64,000 nt of DNA from an uncultured Alphaproteobacteria bacterium (GTDB lineage: Bacteria; Pseudomonadota; Alphaproteobacteria; Rs-D84), in contig CALXMN010000004.1 of assembly GCA_944389495.1 (NCBI GenBank), forward strand, positions 1 to 64,000, read 5' to 3'. The translations under genes and the position numbers were made by a program. The notes beneath the pieces are model-generated. The model was not told where the DNA came from. It worked only from the letters and a program-made list of their open reading frames with translations, and ran no database searches. Every line of letters begins with the position of its first letter. The stretch's first letter is position 1. This document shows, one piece after another, positions 31,586 through 42,519 of this stretch.

Positions 31586-33997
31586 TTATCTTACAACACT
31601 GAAATTTATCGACGTTGCCGCACCCATTTCGTCCATTATTCTTACCGTATGATTTCCAATTGGGGTGGGGTATGTTAACGTTTCGCCGGATGTTGTTGTG
31701 CCAATCATCTTGTCGTTTAAAAACCAAAATATTTTTGCGTCTTTTATATCTGATACTGCGCGGAATGCGATGAGTTCATAATTTTTGTCCGATAAAATAA
31801 CTGTTTTGGTGCCGTCTGTTGGCGATAATATTATTGGTACGGCCCGGGTTGCGACAATTGTGTCCAAATCACAGCCCGGCATAAATGGTGGTGGGGTATT
31901 GCGGGTAATGCCGGCGCGCATAAACATATCAAGATATTCGGCGTCCCAGAATTCAAAAACCTTGCTGTGGGTGGTTCGGGGATCGTTGGTGCACGCACGC
32001 AGTCCCGTTTCATTATCAATTGGCACCGCACGATAAATTGATGATGTTGCAATTGGTGATTTGCCGGGAATAAAATATGCCTTTGTTGTCTTGGGACAAT
32101 ATTTCCCGGCCAGTCCGCCAACACCATCGCACATTTCTATTTCTGATATATTTAAATCATCGCGTAAGAAATTATTGTTCTTTATAGGGGTTCCGTGGGC
32201 GGCATAATATTTTTCTGTTGCGGCCGCCAATGCAAAATAAATTGGGGCCGCGGCACGTGCGCCACTGAACGCGTTGTTGGGGGTGCCATCGAAATTGCCA
32301 ACCCATACGATTAATACGAAATCGCCAAATATCCCCGCCGTCCACGCATCGCGATATGATGATGATGTGCCCGTTTTCCAATAGTGGCGCAGTCCAGATG
32401 TCGTACGACGGGCAAATGGTATGTTTTTGGTTGGGGCGTGCTGGTGCGCCAACATATCAAGGGTTATAAAAAAAGCCTCGGGCGAAAGTAATTGATAACC
32501 TTTGTTGTGTGGCTGGGTTGTGTCTGTGCGGATCGGATATCGCATCCCCAGATTTGCCATCGTTGCGTATATGTCCGCCAATTCCAGCATAGAAACCTCG
32601 GCCCCGCCAAGTGCAACCGAAATGCCATAATAATCCGGGGATTTAAGATTTGATATGCCGGAATCAACCAAAATTTTGTAAAAATTTTTGGAACCAATTT
32701 GACGCAGTAAATTTATAGCAGGAATGTTGCGCGAATGTGTTAATGCATCTCGTGCCAATATCGGACCAAAAAATTCATTGTCTGAATTTTCGGGGGCATA
32801 TACACCAAAATTTATTTTTGCATCCTTTAATAATGTCATAGAATGTATCAGACCCATATCAACCGCGGCCGTGTATATCAAAGGTTTCAAAGTGGATCCG
32901 GGACTGCGACGGGCACGAACGCCATCGTTTTGTCCGTATATCGTTTTATCAAAATAGTTCGCGGAACCAATGTATGCCAATGTTTCCATTGTTTTATAGT
33001 TTATTAATATTGCGGCGGCGTTTTTTATGCCTTGGTTATGACGGTGTGTAATTTCATTTACTAATGTTTTTTCCAGCGTGTTTTGTAATGCCAAATCAAG
33101 TGTTGTGTGAATGTATGCGTTATGTGGCCCGATGTCCGTCCAATAATTATTATTTTGTGATATTTCATAGTTTACAAAATGGGGGGCCACAAATGGTAAT
33201 TCGTGTGTTGTGCGTACGTTTAATGGCATATTAGATAACGTAACCAGATTTTTATCATTCGGATTTTCTTGAACCCAACGGCGGACCAAATCGCCACGCA
33301 TATTCATTATATTGTTCAGACCCGATGGGGTATTTAATCCGCGCTTGGTGGGATTTTGTGGCACTGTGGCCAGGGTGATTGATTCTATTTTTGTTAAATT
33401 GTGTGCGGGCTTGTCAAAATATATTAATGATGCAGCACCGATGCTTTCAATATTGCCGCCGTATGGCGCTAAATTTAAATATGATTCCAGAATTTCATCT
33501 TTGGAATAAAATAAATCAATATAAATTGCCGCGGCAATTTGTTTCAGTTTACCCGGGATTCTTCGTGTGTCCAGGTCGTATTTTATGCGTGCAACCTGCA
33601 TCGTAATCGTGGATGCGCCAATGGGGCGTGTGGTGGCGGTAAAATAATTTATTGTTGCACGTATCAATGCAATTGGATTTATTCCGGGATGATAGTAAAA
33701 ATATTTATCTTCGTATAAAATTGTCGCGCGGCGAATGTCGGGGCTGATTTCATTCAGTGGCGTATACAGGCGATATTTATCATCCGCCGCCAATGTTATT
33801 CGTAACAAGTGACCGTCTTTGTCAAGATATGCACGCCCAAAATGTGTCGCAGATAACAGGGGCGGGGTAAAAAAAATCTTGATTATTATCCACAGCAATA
33901 CCAGTGTAAAAATTACACAGTATAAAATTCTGTGGCGACGCAGTTGCGTCGCCATTATTGTATGAAATTTGTGTAATTTAATTTTGCGATGTTGCAT
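31586..33997 (-). CDS. pbpC: Penicillin-binding protein 1C
   Basis: An 803-residue bifunctional-type peptidoglycan synthase: one membrane helix (about 25-45), a glycosyltransferase domain with EDKYFYYHPG and GASTITMQVARI, a transpeptidase domain with the SxxK serine in SPGSTLKPL and the KTGTS box, and a C-terminal BiPBP_C-like domain. The start overlaps the upstream alpha-2-macroglobulin gene by 20 bases, which suggests translational coupling; an ATG at 33955 is an alternative. The pairing with an alpha-2-macroglobulin gene is the same as pbpC-yfhM in E. coli. Confidence 0.94.
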   Translation of the reverse strand: MQHRKIKLHKFHTIMATQLRRHRILYCVIFTLVLLWIIIKIFFTPPLLSATHFGRAYLDKDGHLLRITLAADDKYRLYTPLNEISPDIRRATILYEDKYFYYHPGINPIALIRATINYFTATTRPIGASTITMQVARIKYDLDTRRIPGKLKQIAAAIYIDLFYSKDEILESYLNLAPYGGNIESIGAASLIYFDKPAHNLTKIESITLATVPQNPTKRGLNTPSGLNNIMNMRGDLVRRWVQENPNDKNLVTLSNMPLNVRTTHELPFVAPHFVNYEISQNNNYWTDIGPHNAYIHTTLDLALQNTLEKTLVNEITHRHNQGIKNAAAILINYKTMETLAYIGSANYFDKTIYGQNDGVRARRSPGSTLKPLIYTAAVDMGLIHSMTLLKDAKINFGVYAPENSDNEFFGPILARDALTHSRNIPAINLLRQIGSKNFYKILVDSGISNLKSPDYYGISVALGGAEVSMLELADIYATMANLGMRYPIRTDTTQPHNKGYQLLSPEAFFITLDMLAHQHAPTKNIPFARRTTSGLRHYWKTGTSSSYRDAWTAGIFGDFVLIVWVGNFDGTPNNAFSGARAAAPIYFALAAATEKYYAAHGTPIKNNNFLRDDLNISEIEMCDGVGGLAGKYCPKTTKAYFIPGKSPIATSSIYRAVPIDNETGLRACTNDPRTTHSKVFEFWDAEYLDMFMRAGITRNTPPPFMPGCDLDTIVATRAVPIILSPTDGTKTVILSDKNYELIAFRAVSDIKDAKIFWFLNDKMIGTTTSGETLTYPTPIGNHTVRIMDEMGAATSINFSVVR

Positions 33998-36900
33998 TTA
34001 ATACCGTAAATGTTCCTGGGGCGTTTGTGGCATTTATTGTGGGATTGTACATAGATTCCGCCGCAATTCCCGGAATTGTGAATTTGCCGGATGTTCCCAA
34101 TTGGGCCCTGTATGTGAATTCGCATCCGTCGCGGGATAAATCGGTGTATATTAATACGCGATCTTCACGAAATTCTGTAAATTCCGAGTTGCCTGTAAAG
34201 GATTCTGAATCCGGGATAAAGCCGCCGGGTAATAAATCTGTTATTACGACATTATCCGCAATATCAACATTGCCGCGTGTACGCGCAAAGATTTTTACCG
34301 TGACGATGTCGCCAATGTTACCGGATGTTATACGATTGCCATCGGAATCATAATATTCACGTATAATTTCAATGCCGTTTGATGTGGTTTCTGATTCTGT
34401 TGGATACCCTTGTTGTAACAGTGTATAAAATGCATTTTCATCGCGTGTGCAATCGGAACACGTAATTTCAATTTTTGTCGCATCGGCGGGAATGTCCGCG
34501 ATTATTCCAGATTTTGTTTTATGTATTGTGGGCGTGGTTCCCGCATCGGTTGTAATTTCTGACACGGTGGGTGTCACATCGGTTGAATTAGACATTGCCA
34601 TTATTACCGTCGCGGATGTATAGGCGCCAAATGCGCCGGACGCGATATATTCGCGTAATGCATCCGATTCCATCGGATTTTGTGTCCCAAAGTATTTGTT
34701 GTAAATGTAATAATACATAGCATCGTTTGCAATGTTGTTGTCAAACAGACCGCGATATTCAAAATCTGGCGTGGATAATTTGTATTCCGATATTAAATTG
34801 CGGGCCAAATCATCCTGTTTCAAGATTTTATAAGATGCGGCGATATACGTTCCCATCAGTTGTGTTTTCCAATCATCAATATTTTTGTCTGCGTATTGGG
34901 TTAATGTATCAATGTAACTTGTGGTAACAAAGTCATTCGCAGATATTACGTATATTGCATACGCCACGGCGCGGGCATAGTTTTCATCTGTTATTGTACC
35001 GCCCGCAAATGTGCGCAGAAAATCCAGGGCCCGTGATAACATTTCATTTGGTACGGTAAAACCGGAATTGCGCGCAATTGTTAAAAATTGTACAACGTAC
35101 GCGGTTAAATTTGCGGTATCTGTGTTGGTTTGGTTCGTGCCGTATGGTGTGTTAGTACCGGGCCACAGTGCAAATGAACCGTCGTCATTTTGACGATTCT
35201 TTAATGTATCGATGGTTTCTGAAATCTTTGTTGATGACATATTAAATGTTATGCCCAATATGTCACTGGTTGGGGAAATAGCATACGGCATTGCGCGTGA
35301 AATTAATTGTTCTGTGCACGGAAATTCGTAATTTTCCAAGTATTTTAACAATGGCATTACCATTGCATCTGCGCCGCGTGATATATACAGACGACGCGTT
35401 GCATATTCGGGGTACATATTAATCTGAAATTTGGATATTTTGGTTTTATCCGAATCGATTATATCAGATTTTATATATGTGTGGAACGTCGTTGCGGGAC
35501 GCAATGATATTGCAGTATGTGATGTACGTGTGATTGTATCAGCCCCATCCGAAGATAAAGATGCGTTGATAATAACGTCTGGATTGCCAAGCGTGTTTGT
35601 TGACCGTGCATTAAAGATAAACAGTTTTTCGGCACCAGAAGATATTTCCGATTTAATTTCGTGCGGGGCGGCGATTTCTATACCTTGGGTTGCAGATGCG
35701 GTAATCGCAACGGTTCCGGGAATGTTTAATCCAGTCATATTTGTTACAACGGTGTTTATATCGAATACATCATTTGGTGCGACCACCAATGGGGCAGATG
35801 TAGATATTACAATCGGTGATTGCACCAATGTTTTTGTGTCTGCGCCGCCAACGGCCGTTGTATTTGCCGCCACGGCAAATATTTTTATTTCACCATTGAA
35901 ATATTCAGGAATTTCAAAATCCACCGTACCAGATACATTTGCCCGGGTGTTCAATATCTTGGAATAAAATGCAACCGGGGGCAGGTTGTCGCGTGCAAAC
36001 GGATTGCTCAGAATTTGATTAACGCCATCAGATGCGCCAAAATCGCCGCCGCCTGTTTTGGCATATTCACGTAAAATATTATATTCGGGTAATAATAATG
36101 ATAAAATTTGAAATGTATCAACCTGGAGTGCGGCCTTTTGAAAAAAGTACGTTAATGGGTTGGGAATGTGATATTTTGCCACCTGGAGTATGCCGGTATT
36201 CACGGCAAATATCATCATCCGAGAATCTTTGTTTGTTGTGTATTTAATAGATAATTTGTTATCTTGAACCGTTTCGGGAACGTCAAGTTTTATATCGATT
36301 TTGCGGGCCGATATGTCCGAAGAAAATGGTGCAACTGCGTACGCATATGGGGTCGTGAATATATCACGACTGTTAATATCACGAACAAAAGATACATTGA
36401 CGTAACCGGTACCTTCAAATCCGGCGGGAACGGTTATGGTTTGTTCAGATGTGTTTGATTTTGTGTTAAACCATTTATAGGCATATACCTTATCCCGTTC
36501 AATGGTTATTAGACCCGCACCAGTATACGGGGCCGTTATGCTGACCTTGATATTATCGCCCGGGGCATATTCTGTTGAATCCAGATTTATTTTTAACTCG
36601 GCCGTGGTGTCGGTGGTCAGTGCAGAATTTTCTGTGCCTGCGACATAATATTCTGCATTTGCAAGTATTTTTTCCGATGCGTCCAGTATCTGTAATACAT
36701 ACGTGCCGCCATTGGATGTGTCCAATGTTATATCCGTTCCTTGTTCTGGGATGCTGATCTGGCGCTGGGAAATAATTTTATCGTGCGATACCGTTTGATA
36801 TTTATAGTAATTGTTATAATCTTTGACCAATGTGGTTTGATTTTCGCGCTTTATTATTCTTAATGTCAAATCGTTTGTTGTAATTGGTGTTGCGGTATGA

Positions 36901-39755
36901 TCAACAGAAACCAAATTTATTTTTCGCGTCGCGTTACGATTGATGTATGCCAAATCGCCGTTTGCGTGCCACCCAATTAAATATTTTGCATCAGATACGC
37001 GGGTTGTAATGTTGGTTTGAACGCTGCGACCGGATTCCGATTCAAAGCCACGAATGTTAAGCGTTAATATATATGTTCCGGCCGTAATATTGTTGTCAAA
37101 GCGTATGTCCAGGTTTGCGTTGCCGTTATTATCGGTGCGTGCATCTTGTAAATCGACCGTGTATGTTTGTGCACGGATTGCCGTATTTTCAGCCAGGCCC
37201 GTATTTGATATAAAGTTCGGTGTAAATTTATATCCTGCAAATTTATCAAATGAATATTCGGTTGGCGTCAATGTTGCGTGTGCCGTTATGCGCCGGTTCG
37301 TTGCCGCTGTGCCAAACAGATTACGTAATGAAACCGTTGCCGACAGATTATTTGGTGCAATCCAACCGCCTTTGTCGGATGCGCCCACAATTTGTGCGGT
37401 TATTTTCATTGTGTCGGGAACAAATTCTTGGACATCAAATGTTGCCGTGCCCAGCATATCATTTAATTGATCGTTTGATGTCAGGGAATATAAATATGCA
37501 TTCCAATTACCCAATGCGGCGTCATTGGGTATACTATATTCTGTGTCAAACATACCGTCTGAATTTAATGAAAATGTTTTTTCCAGTGCGATACGACCAC
37601 GTGAATCATAAATCTGTAATTTTACAGGAATCCCAGATAATGAATTAAATGTTTTGTTTTTTACAATTCCACCAAGTATTAATTTTTCGCCGGGACGATA
37701 AATTCCACGGTCTGAAAATATAAATGCGCTTAATGGGGTTGTTGATGCAGCATATGTGCCGTCTATATCAAATTTGGAATATTCAACGCGTTGGTTATAT
37801 GCGTTGTATGGAATAAATGATACGTCGTTACCGTGGCGGGCAACAATCGCAACTGGTTCGCGCGCGTTTTTATATTCAGACCACGGCAGAGCAGGAATTT
37901 CTGCACGGCCGTCTTGATCCGTGCGACCCGCCCAGACCGCGTTGCCGTTCCGTCCCAAAACGCTGATTTCAATATCGGATGCCGGTAATCCAGATGACAA
38001 TTTTGATACAAATACCGTTGAAGATGAATCAAGGTTTACTTTACGTATTATGCCAAGGTCTGTTAATAAAATCAGGCGTTTGTCATTAAATTCTGTGGTG
38101 CTGTTGGATGTGCCGGTTTGAATTATAAATATGCCTGTGTTATCGCCATATGTTCGGTCAAGGTAATCGCCCAAATCGATGGATGCATAATTTGCAATCT
38201 TGGCCGATGGGTTAACAAAAGAAATGCGCTTTTGAAATACGACCGACATATCATATACGCCAAAGGCCCACGATTTGAATTCCATATTAGATGCAAATAC
38301 GTTATATGTTTGCGATATTAAATGATTTATTTCAGATGATTTTACTTTGTATAAATTTACGTATCCTGTATCAACCCCACCACGTGCGACAATGCCCAAT
38401 TCACGATCGCCCGCCAGTGATAGCAAGGCACCACTGCCCGCAATTTGGACAGACTTTGACGGGTATGGTACCCGCATTACAGATGATATGCCATTTTTCA
38501 TTATAAATCCGTTTTCAGATACGGCGCCGCCACGAATGTTGACATATATGTATCGCGGATTTTCATCATTCACATCATAGGAAAATGCATATTGATGTAC
38601 GCCATTTGGTACAGAAAAATCCATTTTATTAAATGTTAATTTTTCAGATTCATTTAATACCGTATCGGTTATTTCGTCGGCCGCCCAGATGTGCGGTTGA
38701 TTATTATTGCGTTCGTCGGGGGTGCGATATGTTGGCAACAGGTACACCGTTATATATTTATTCCAATCCGTATCATTTTGCGCGTCTGTTGTTGTGTTTA
38801 CCAATATTAACTGTTGTGCATTGCCGTTTGTGTCATCGGCCGTTATGGTTTCAATGGATGAAATTTTAAAAATGTTATCTGCAGATTCAACCGTTACATT
38901 TGCGGTTAATTTTTCTGTTTTTGAATTTTTGCCAATTGCAGGTATTCGATTTAACTTAAGGCGTATATTTTGTGGTGTGTTGGTAACAGTAACAGGTTCA
39001 GAAATAATAAACGCTGTGCGATGAAACCGATCAAATTTTATATCGAAATTCAATTTGTTGCCATCAACTTTTAATGTTACCTTGTCTTTAAAGTTGGTTG
39101 TGTCGATTTTATCGCTGAATGATATTACGGCGATGCCAATAACAGATTTTTTGTCGTCCGGGGCCGGGTACAGGTTAAAATTATCCACCCGGGCAAGAAT
39201 ATCCGGTGTTTCAAAAGTAATGCGTGTTGTGTCCGGTATAACATCCGGATTAAATAAATCTGAATCCAGTTTTATTGTGAATTTTGTGCCCGATGGCCAC
39301 GCGCCGTCCGGATTAAATGCGATTGTGTCATCGCCATATTTATACCACGTGCCGCGAATAAACGGGGTTATTTTTATTTTGTCGGTCAAATCATTATTGC
39401 CCAGATTCATTTTGAAAGCCGGGGCGTATGTGCCGGATTCAACAAAATATGATATTGTTACCGGGGCGGGGGATGTTAAATCGCGGGCGTTGTTTGGTTC
39501 AGGCAAAGATTTTTGCGTTGCAAAAAACATAGTATTGTCATCAGTAAATGTTACCGCGTCGGGTTGGGATACATTTGCAATCAGTTTTGTTTTGTCGTTG
39601 TTCGTTGCGGTAATCGCCCACCAAATAAATGCAATCAGCGCCACGGTTATGATTGCGCCCGTTGCCCACAGTGCGATTTTTCCCCATCTTGGTATACGGG
39701 CACGTACCGTGGATGTTTTGTTTGAACGATTTTTGGATTGATGTTTTTGCCGCAT
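33978..39755 (-). CDS. Bacterial alpha-2-macroglobulin (YfhM type)
   Basis: A 1,925-residue protease trap. The thioester motif CTEQ is present with Cys1480 and Gln1483, followed by an alpha-alpha toroid-like region. MG-type beta domains fill the first 1,200 residues. A bait region would lie before the thioester domain. The E. coli homologue is a periplasmic lipoprotein; here the N-terminus is basic with one hydrophobic helix (about 27-50) and no lipobox Cys, so it is held by a signal anchor. AAGGGG fixes the start. It is co-transcribed with pbpC, fitting a role in guarding or repairing the envelope. Confidence 0.92.
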   Translation of the reverse strand: MRQKHQSKNRSNKTSTVRARIPRWGKIALWATGAIITVALIAFIWWAITATNNDKTKLIANVSQPDAVTFTDDNTMFFATQKSLPEPNNARDLTSPAPVTISYFVESGTYAPAFKMNLGNNDLTDKIKITPFIRGTWYKYGDDTIAFNPDGAWPSGTKFTIKLDSDLFNPDVIPDTTRITFETPDILARVDNFNLYPAPDDKKSVIGIAVISFSDKIDTTNFKDKVTLKVDGNKLNFDIKFDRFHRTAFIISEPVTVTNTPQNIRLKLNRIPAIGKNSKTEKLTANVTVESADNIFKISSIETITADDTNGNAQQLILVNTTTDAQNDTDWNKYITVYLLPTYRTPDERNNNQPHIWAADEITDTVLNESEKLTFNKMDFSVPNGVHQYAFSYDVNDENPRYIYVNIRGGAVSENGFIMKNGISSVMRVPYPSKSVQIAGSGALLSLAGDRELGIVARGGVDTGYVNLYKVKSSEINHLISQTYNVFASNMEFKSWAFGVYDMSVVFQKRISFVNPSAKIANYASIDLGDYLDRTYGDNTGIFIIQTGTSNSTTEFNDKRLILLTDLGIIRKVNLDSSSTVFVSKLSSGLPASDIEISVLGRNGNAVWAGRTDQDGRAEIPALPWSEYKNAREPVAIVARHGNDVSFIPYNAYNQRVEYSKFDIDGTYAASTTPLSAFIFSDRGIYRPGEKLILGGIVKNKTFNSLSGIPVKLQIYDSRGRIALEKTFSLNSDGMFDTEYSIPNDAALGNWNAYLYSLTSNDQLNDMLGTATFDVQEFVPDTMKITAQIVGASDKGGWIAPNNLSATVSLRNLFGTAATNRRITAHATLTPTEYSFDKFAGYKFTPNFISNTGLAENTAIRAQTYTVDLQDARTDNNGNANLDIRFDNNITAGTYILTLNIRGFESESGRSVQTNITTRVSDAKYLIGWHANGDLAYINRNATRKINLVSVDHTATPITTNDLTLRIIKRENQTTLVKDYNNYYKYQTVSHDKIISQRQISIPEQGTDITLDTSNGGTYVLQILDASEKILANAEYYVAGTENSALTTDTTAELKINLDSTEYAPGDNIKVSITAPYTGAGLITIERDKVYAYKWFNTKSNTSEQTITVPAGFEGTGYVNVSFVRDINSRDIFTTPYAYAVAPFSSDISARKIDIKLDVPETVQDNKLSIKYTTNKDSRMMIFAVNTGILQVAKYHIPNPLTYFFQKAALQVDTFQILSLLLPEYNILREYAKTGGGDFGASDGVNQILSNPFARDNLPPVAFYSKILNTRANVSGTVDFEIPEYFNGEIKIFAVAANTTAVGGADTKTLVQSPIVISTSAPLVVAPNDVFDINTVVTNMTGLNIPGTVAITASATQGIEIAAPHEIKSEISSGAEKLFIFNARSTNTLGNPDVIINASLSSDGADTITRTSHTAISLRPATTFHTYIKSDIIDSDKTKISKFQINMYPEYATRRLYISRGADAMVMPLLKYLENYEFPCTEQLISRAMPYAISPTSDILGITFNMSSTKISETIDTLKNRQNDDGSFALWPGTNTPYGTNQTNTDTANLTAYVVQFLTIARNSGFTVPNEMLSRALDFLRTFAGGTITDENYARAVAYAIYVISANDFVTTSYIDTLTQYADKNIDDWKTQLMGTYIAASYKILKQDDLARNLISEYKLSTPDFEYRGLFDNNIANDAMYYYIYNKYFGTQNPMESDALREYIASGAFGAYTSATVIMAMSNSTDVTPTVSEITTDAGTTPTIHKTKSGIIADIPADATKIEITCSDCTRDENAFYTLLQQGYPTESETTSNGIEIIREYYDSDGNRITSGNIGDIVTVKIFARTRGNVDIADNVVITDLLPGGFIPDSESFTGNSEFTEFREDRVLIYTDLSRDGCEFTYRAQLGTSGKFTIPGIAAESMYNPTINATNAPGTFTVLNATSQN

Positions 39756-39937
39756 AAAATTTACCCCTTCCTGATGATGTTTTCATATTAGATGCGAAAT
39801 GGTGAAATTACAAGTCAATAATTAAATTTTTGCGACGCGGTTTTTTAACTTTAGGATTTTCGTCATAACAACCAGGGTGCCCAATATCGGGGGAAAGAGA
39901 TACGTGTATTTGCCGCAAACAACCAAAGGAGGATACC

Positions 39938-40558
39938 GTGATATATGGCTATATACGTGTGTCGACAGATCATCAGACGACGGAAAATCAACGGTTCGAG
40001 ATTCAAAAATTTTGTGAAAAACAAGAATTATCAATTGATTGCTGGATAGAAGAAACAATTTCTGCAACCAAGGATTTGAATAAAAGAAAACTGGGGCGAT
40101 TAATTAAACGTATTCAAAAAGATGATTTAATAATTGCATCGGAACTATCGCGATTGGGGCGAAATCTGTTACAAATTATGAGTATTTTACATCATTGTAT
40201 GAATATTGGTGCGCGGATATGGACAATCAAAGATAATTATAGATTGGGGTCGGATATAACCAGCAAGGTTTTGGCCTTTGCGTTTGGTTTGTCGGCGGAA
40301 ATCGAACGAAATTTGATTTCCCAGCGCACCAAGGAGGCTTTGGCACGTGTTCGCGCAGAGGGTAAGCGTGTCGGCCGGCCCCGGGGCAGTCGTAATACGT
40401 CGAAACTTGAGGGGCGCGAACGTTATATCAGTCAAAAGCTGGCCGATGGCAGCAAGAAAAAAGAGATTGCACGGCGGTTGCGTGTACATCGGGATACTTT
40501 GGCAAAATTTATTGAAGAACGAGGGTTGAATTCTGATGATATGGATCAGGAATGTTAA
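39938..40558 (+). CDS. Mpi-like serine recombinase (DNA invertase)
   Basis: A 206-residue resolvase/invertase with catalytic Ser9 in YIRVSTD, the Arg block SELSRLGRNLLQI, the long helix AFAFGLSAEIERNLISQRT and a C-terminal helix-turn-helix (KKEIARRLRVHRDTLAKF). The sequence resembles the Bacteroides master invertase Mpi strikingly, which flips many capsule promoters. AAGGAGG precedes the start at ATA/GTG-near ATG 39938 (read as GTG at 39938 with following ATATATGGC). It overlaps the convergent protease gene by four bases. A source outside the alphaproteobacteria is likely. No clear invertible segment is adjacent. Confidence 0.88.
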   Translation: MIYGYIRVSTDHQTTENQRFEIQKFCEKQELSIDCWIEETISATKDLNKRKLGRLIKRIQKDDLIIASELSRLGRNLLQIMSILHHCMNIGARIWTIKDNYRLGSDITSKVLAFAFGLSAEIERNLISQRTKEALARVRAEGKRVGRPRGSRNTSKLEGRERYISQKLADGSKKKEIARRLRVHRDTLAKFIEERGLNSDDMDQEC

Positions 40559-42432
40559 AACACGATGCGGCCGTGTGTTAAAATATACACCTCGTCCCGA
40601 CCATATGGGTTATCAACAAAGCCGGCGGAAAATGATTTATAGGATACGAAATATTCTAATGATGGGCGCATACGCATATCTATGTTATAATCTTTATATG
40701 TTATTGCACCGGTTGTTGCACGACCAATCGGCAGGTGTAAATTCATATCGCCATATACGATGGTGTCCGGAATGCCCAGACCGAATGTTATGTCGCCAAT
40801 CTGGGCGCCAATGTTCAACGATGACGTATATATGTTTGAAAAATTATTTATCATTGAATTTTGGGCCGGTGTGGGTTTACCAAATGATATACGGGTATGA
40901 TGGAATAATTTTATTTTATTATTGATTTCTAATTCGCCGTGGGCCCCAATAAATGTAAACAGATTGTTGGCGTTTGTTTGTAACAGTCCGTCACCAACAA
41001 TAATGTCGCCGGCCATCATACCCAGTTCAAGGTTACCAAGGTTCACGGATTGTGTGTTGTGGTCTTGGCGTAATCTTTGCAGGCCGATGCCGCGATTTTT
41101 AACAGAAATAATATTTGATAAGTCGGTGTTAAATGCACGACCGTATTTGTCAAAGTATGCAAATTGCGGGTTGGTATTCTTTATATTATGTGCAATTGCG
41201 CCGGAAATGCGTGCAGATTGCAAAGGTTGCATTATATTAGTACCGGCCAGCGGGATAAGTGGGGCGCCAACGGGACGGGTTGCGCGTTCAAGATCCAACA
41301 TTCCGTGTCCATAAATCGCGTCAATGCCCGGTTCGCCCAAATCGCGTGCCGTTTCAAACAGCAAGCGGGTTATTTCAGGGGCGGTCATATATGGAAATGC
41401 TTCTCGTATTACGGCAATGGCCGCGGATACAATTGGGGTGGCAAAACTGGTGCCGGTGGCAATGGCGGTGCCTGTGTCCAGTTTTGTGCCCGGTGCGGTT
41501 ATGCACCAATTGCTGGTTATGCCGCACGCATTACTGTAATCGGCCAATTTACCCGTTTGGGTGTCCCACGCGACAACGTTTACAAAGTGTCCCCGCATTT
41601 CTGGCATAACAACAGGGATGGCGGACAGGGCGCTGCTTTGAATGTCAGAATCGTTTCCGGCGGCCCATACAAATATGGCGTCGCGGGCGGCGGCATTTGA
41701 TAATTGATCTGTGAAATTTTTATCGGTCAGGTTTATTAACTGTTGTCGTGAACGCAAATCGTTGGCGCGCATTGGTACCGACCAACTGGCGTTAAAAATA
41801 TTCGCATCGTGGGCGGATGCAATTGTGTTGCCAATTTCGTGGTATGATACAAAATTCATATTATTTGCGATTTTATATGATTTTACGATGGCGTTTGGTG
41901 CAATTGGTCCAGATGCAATTGATGCAACCGTTGCACCGTGCCAAGAATCCATACCGGCATCCAATATCGCAATCGTTGAACCGTGTCCGGTATATCCACG
42001 TGCAAGTGAATATCCAAGGCGTATTTCATTATATTGGTTAAAATTGCGGCTGTATTCGGGGGTGCTGGTTACAGATGCAAGGTTGATTGAATCTATGTCG
42101 CCGCCAACCATATCATAATTATTTGTCGGCAGTGTTGGGTGTGTGGTTTGGTTGATGGGGGATGTTGCTGTCTGGGAGGCATATGGTGTTGTGTCTGTGT
42201 TGGACATACCAATTAATGCAATTGTGCCACCCAATATGGCCGCGCCCGATAATATTGATATAGATGTCGTTCCTAAAAATCCGGGGCATTTATCGGGGTG
42301 GGCCTTGCTGTAATCGGAATTTGTACAGTTTTCATATTGGTCGGATGTCGACGACAGTGACCAAAACGCGTTTGCGCGTATGGGGGCCACCGTTGCCAAA
42401 AGCAAAAAAAGAAATACGTGTACTTTTTTCAT
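40555..42432 (-). CDS. Secreted subtilisin-like (S8) protease
   Basis: A 625-residue exported protein with signal peptide ending in RANA. The S8 triad is Asp158 in AILDAG, His165 in SWHGATVA and Ser329 in GTSFATP, with oxyanion Asn260 in AAGND. Asp and His are only seven residues apart, far closer than in subtilisins, so the loop between them is deleted. The last 250 residues are strand-rich and end in HGRIVF with terminal Phe, which suggests a small barrel as in autotransporter serine proteases. The substrate is unknown. It ends overlapping the invertase gene. Confidence 0.85.
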   Translation of the reverse strand: MKKVHVFLFLLLATVAPIRANAFWSLSSTSDQYENCTNSDYSKAHPDKCPGFLGTTSISILSGAAILGGTIALIGMSNTDTTPYASQTATSPINQTTHPTLPTNNYDMVGGDIDSINLASVTSTPEYSRNFNQYNEIRLGYSLARGYTGHGSTIAILDAGMDSWHGATVASIASGPIAPNAIVKSYKIANNMNFVSYHEIGNTIASAHDANIFNASWSVPMRANDLRSRQQLINLTDKNFTDQLSNAAARDAIFVWAAGNDSDIQSSALSAIPVVMPEMRGHFVNVVAWDTQTGKLADYSNACGITSNWCITAPGTKLDTGTAIATGTSFATPIVSAAIAVIREAFPYMTAPEITRLLFETARDLGEPGIDAIYGHGMLDLERATRPVGAPLIPLAGTNIMQPLQSARISGAIAHNIKNTNPQFAYFDKYGRAFNTDLSNIISVKNRGIGLQRLRQDHNTQSVNLGNLELGMMAGDIIVGDGLLQTNANNLFTFIGAHGELEINNKIKLFHHTRISFGKPTPAQNSMINNFSNIYTSSLNIGAQIGDITFGLGIPDTIVYGDMNLHLPIGRATTGAITYKDYNIDMRMRPSLEYFVSYKSFSAGFVDNPYGRDEVYILTHGRIVF

Positions 42433-42519
42433 TTCTGTCGAATGTTAGTGTAGTACATATTATTGTTTTGTCAAATTTTAAAATAGGATTTTGTTTATTT
42501 GAAAATTGCCAAATTTTAC

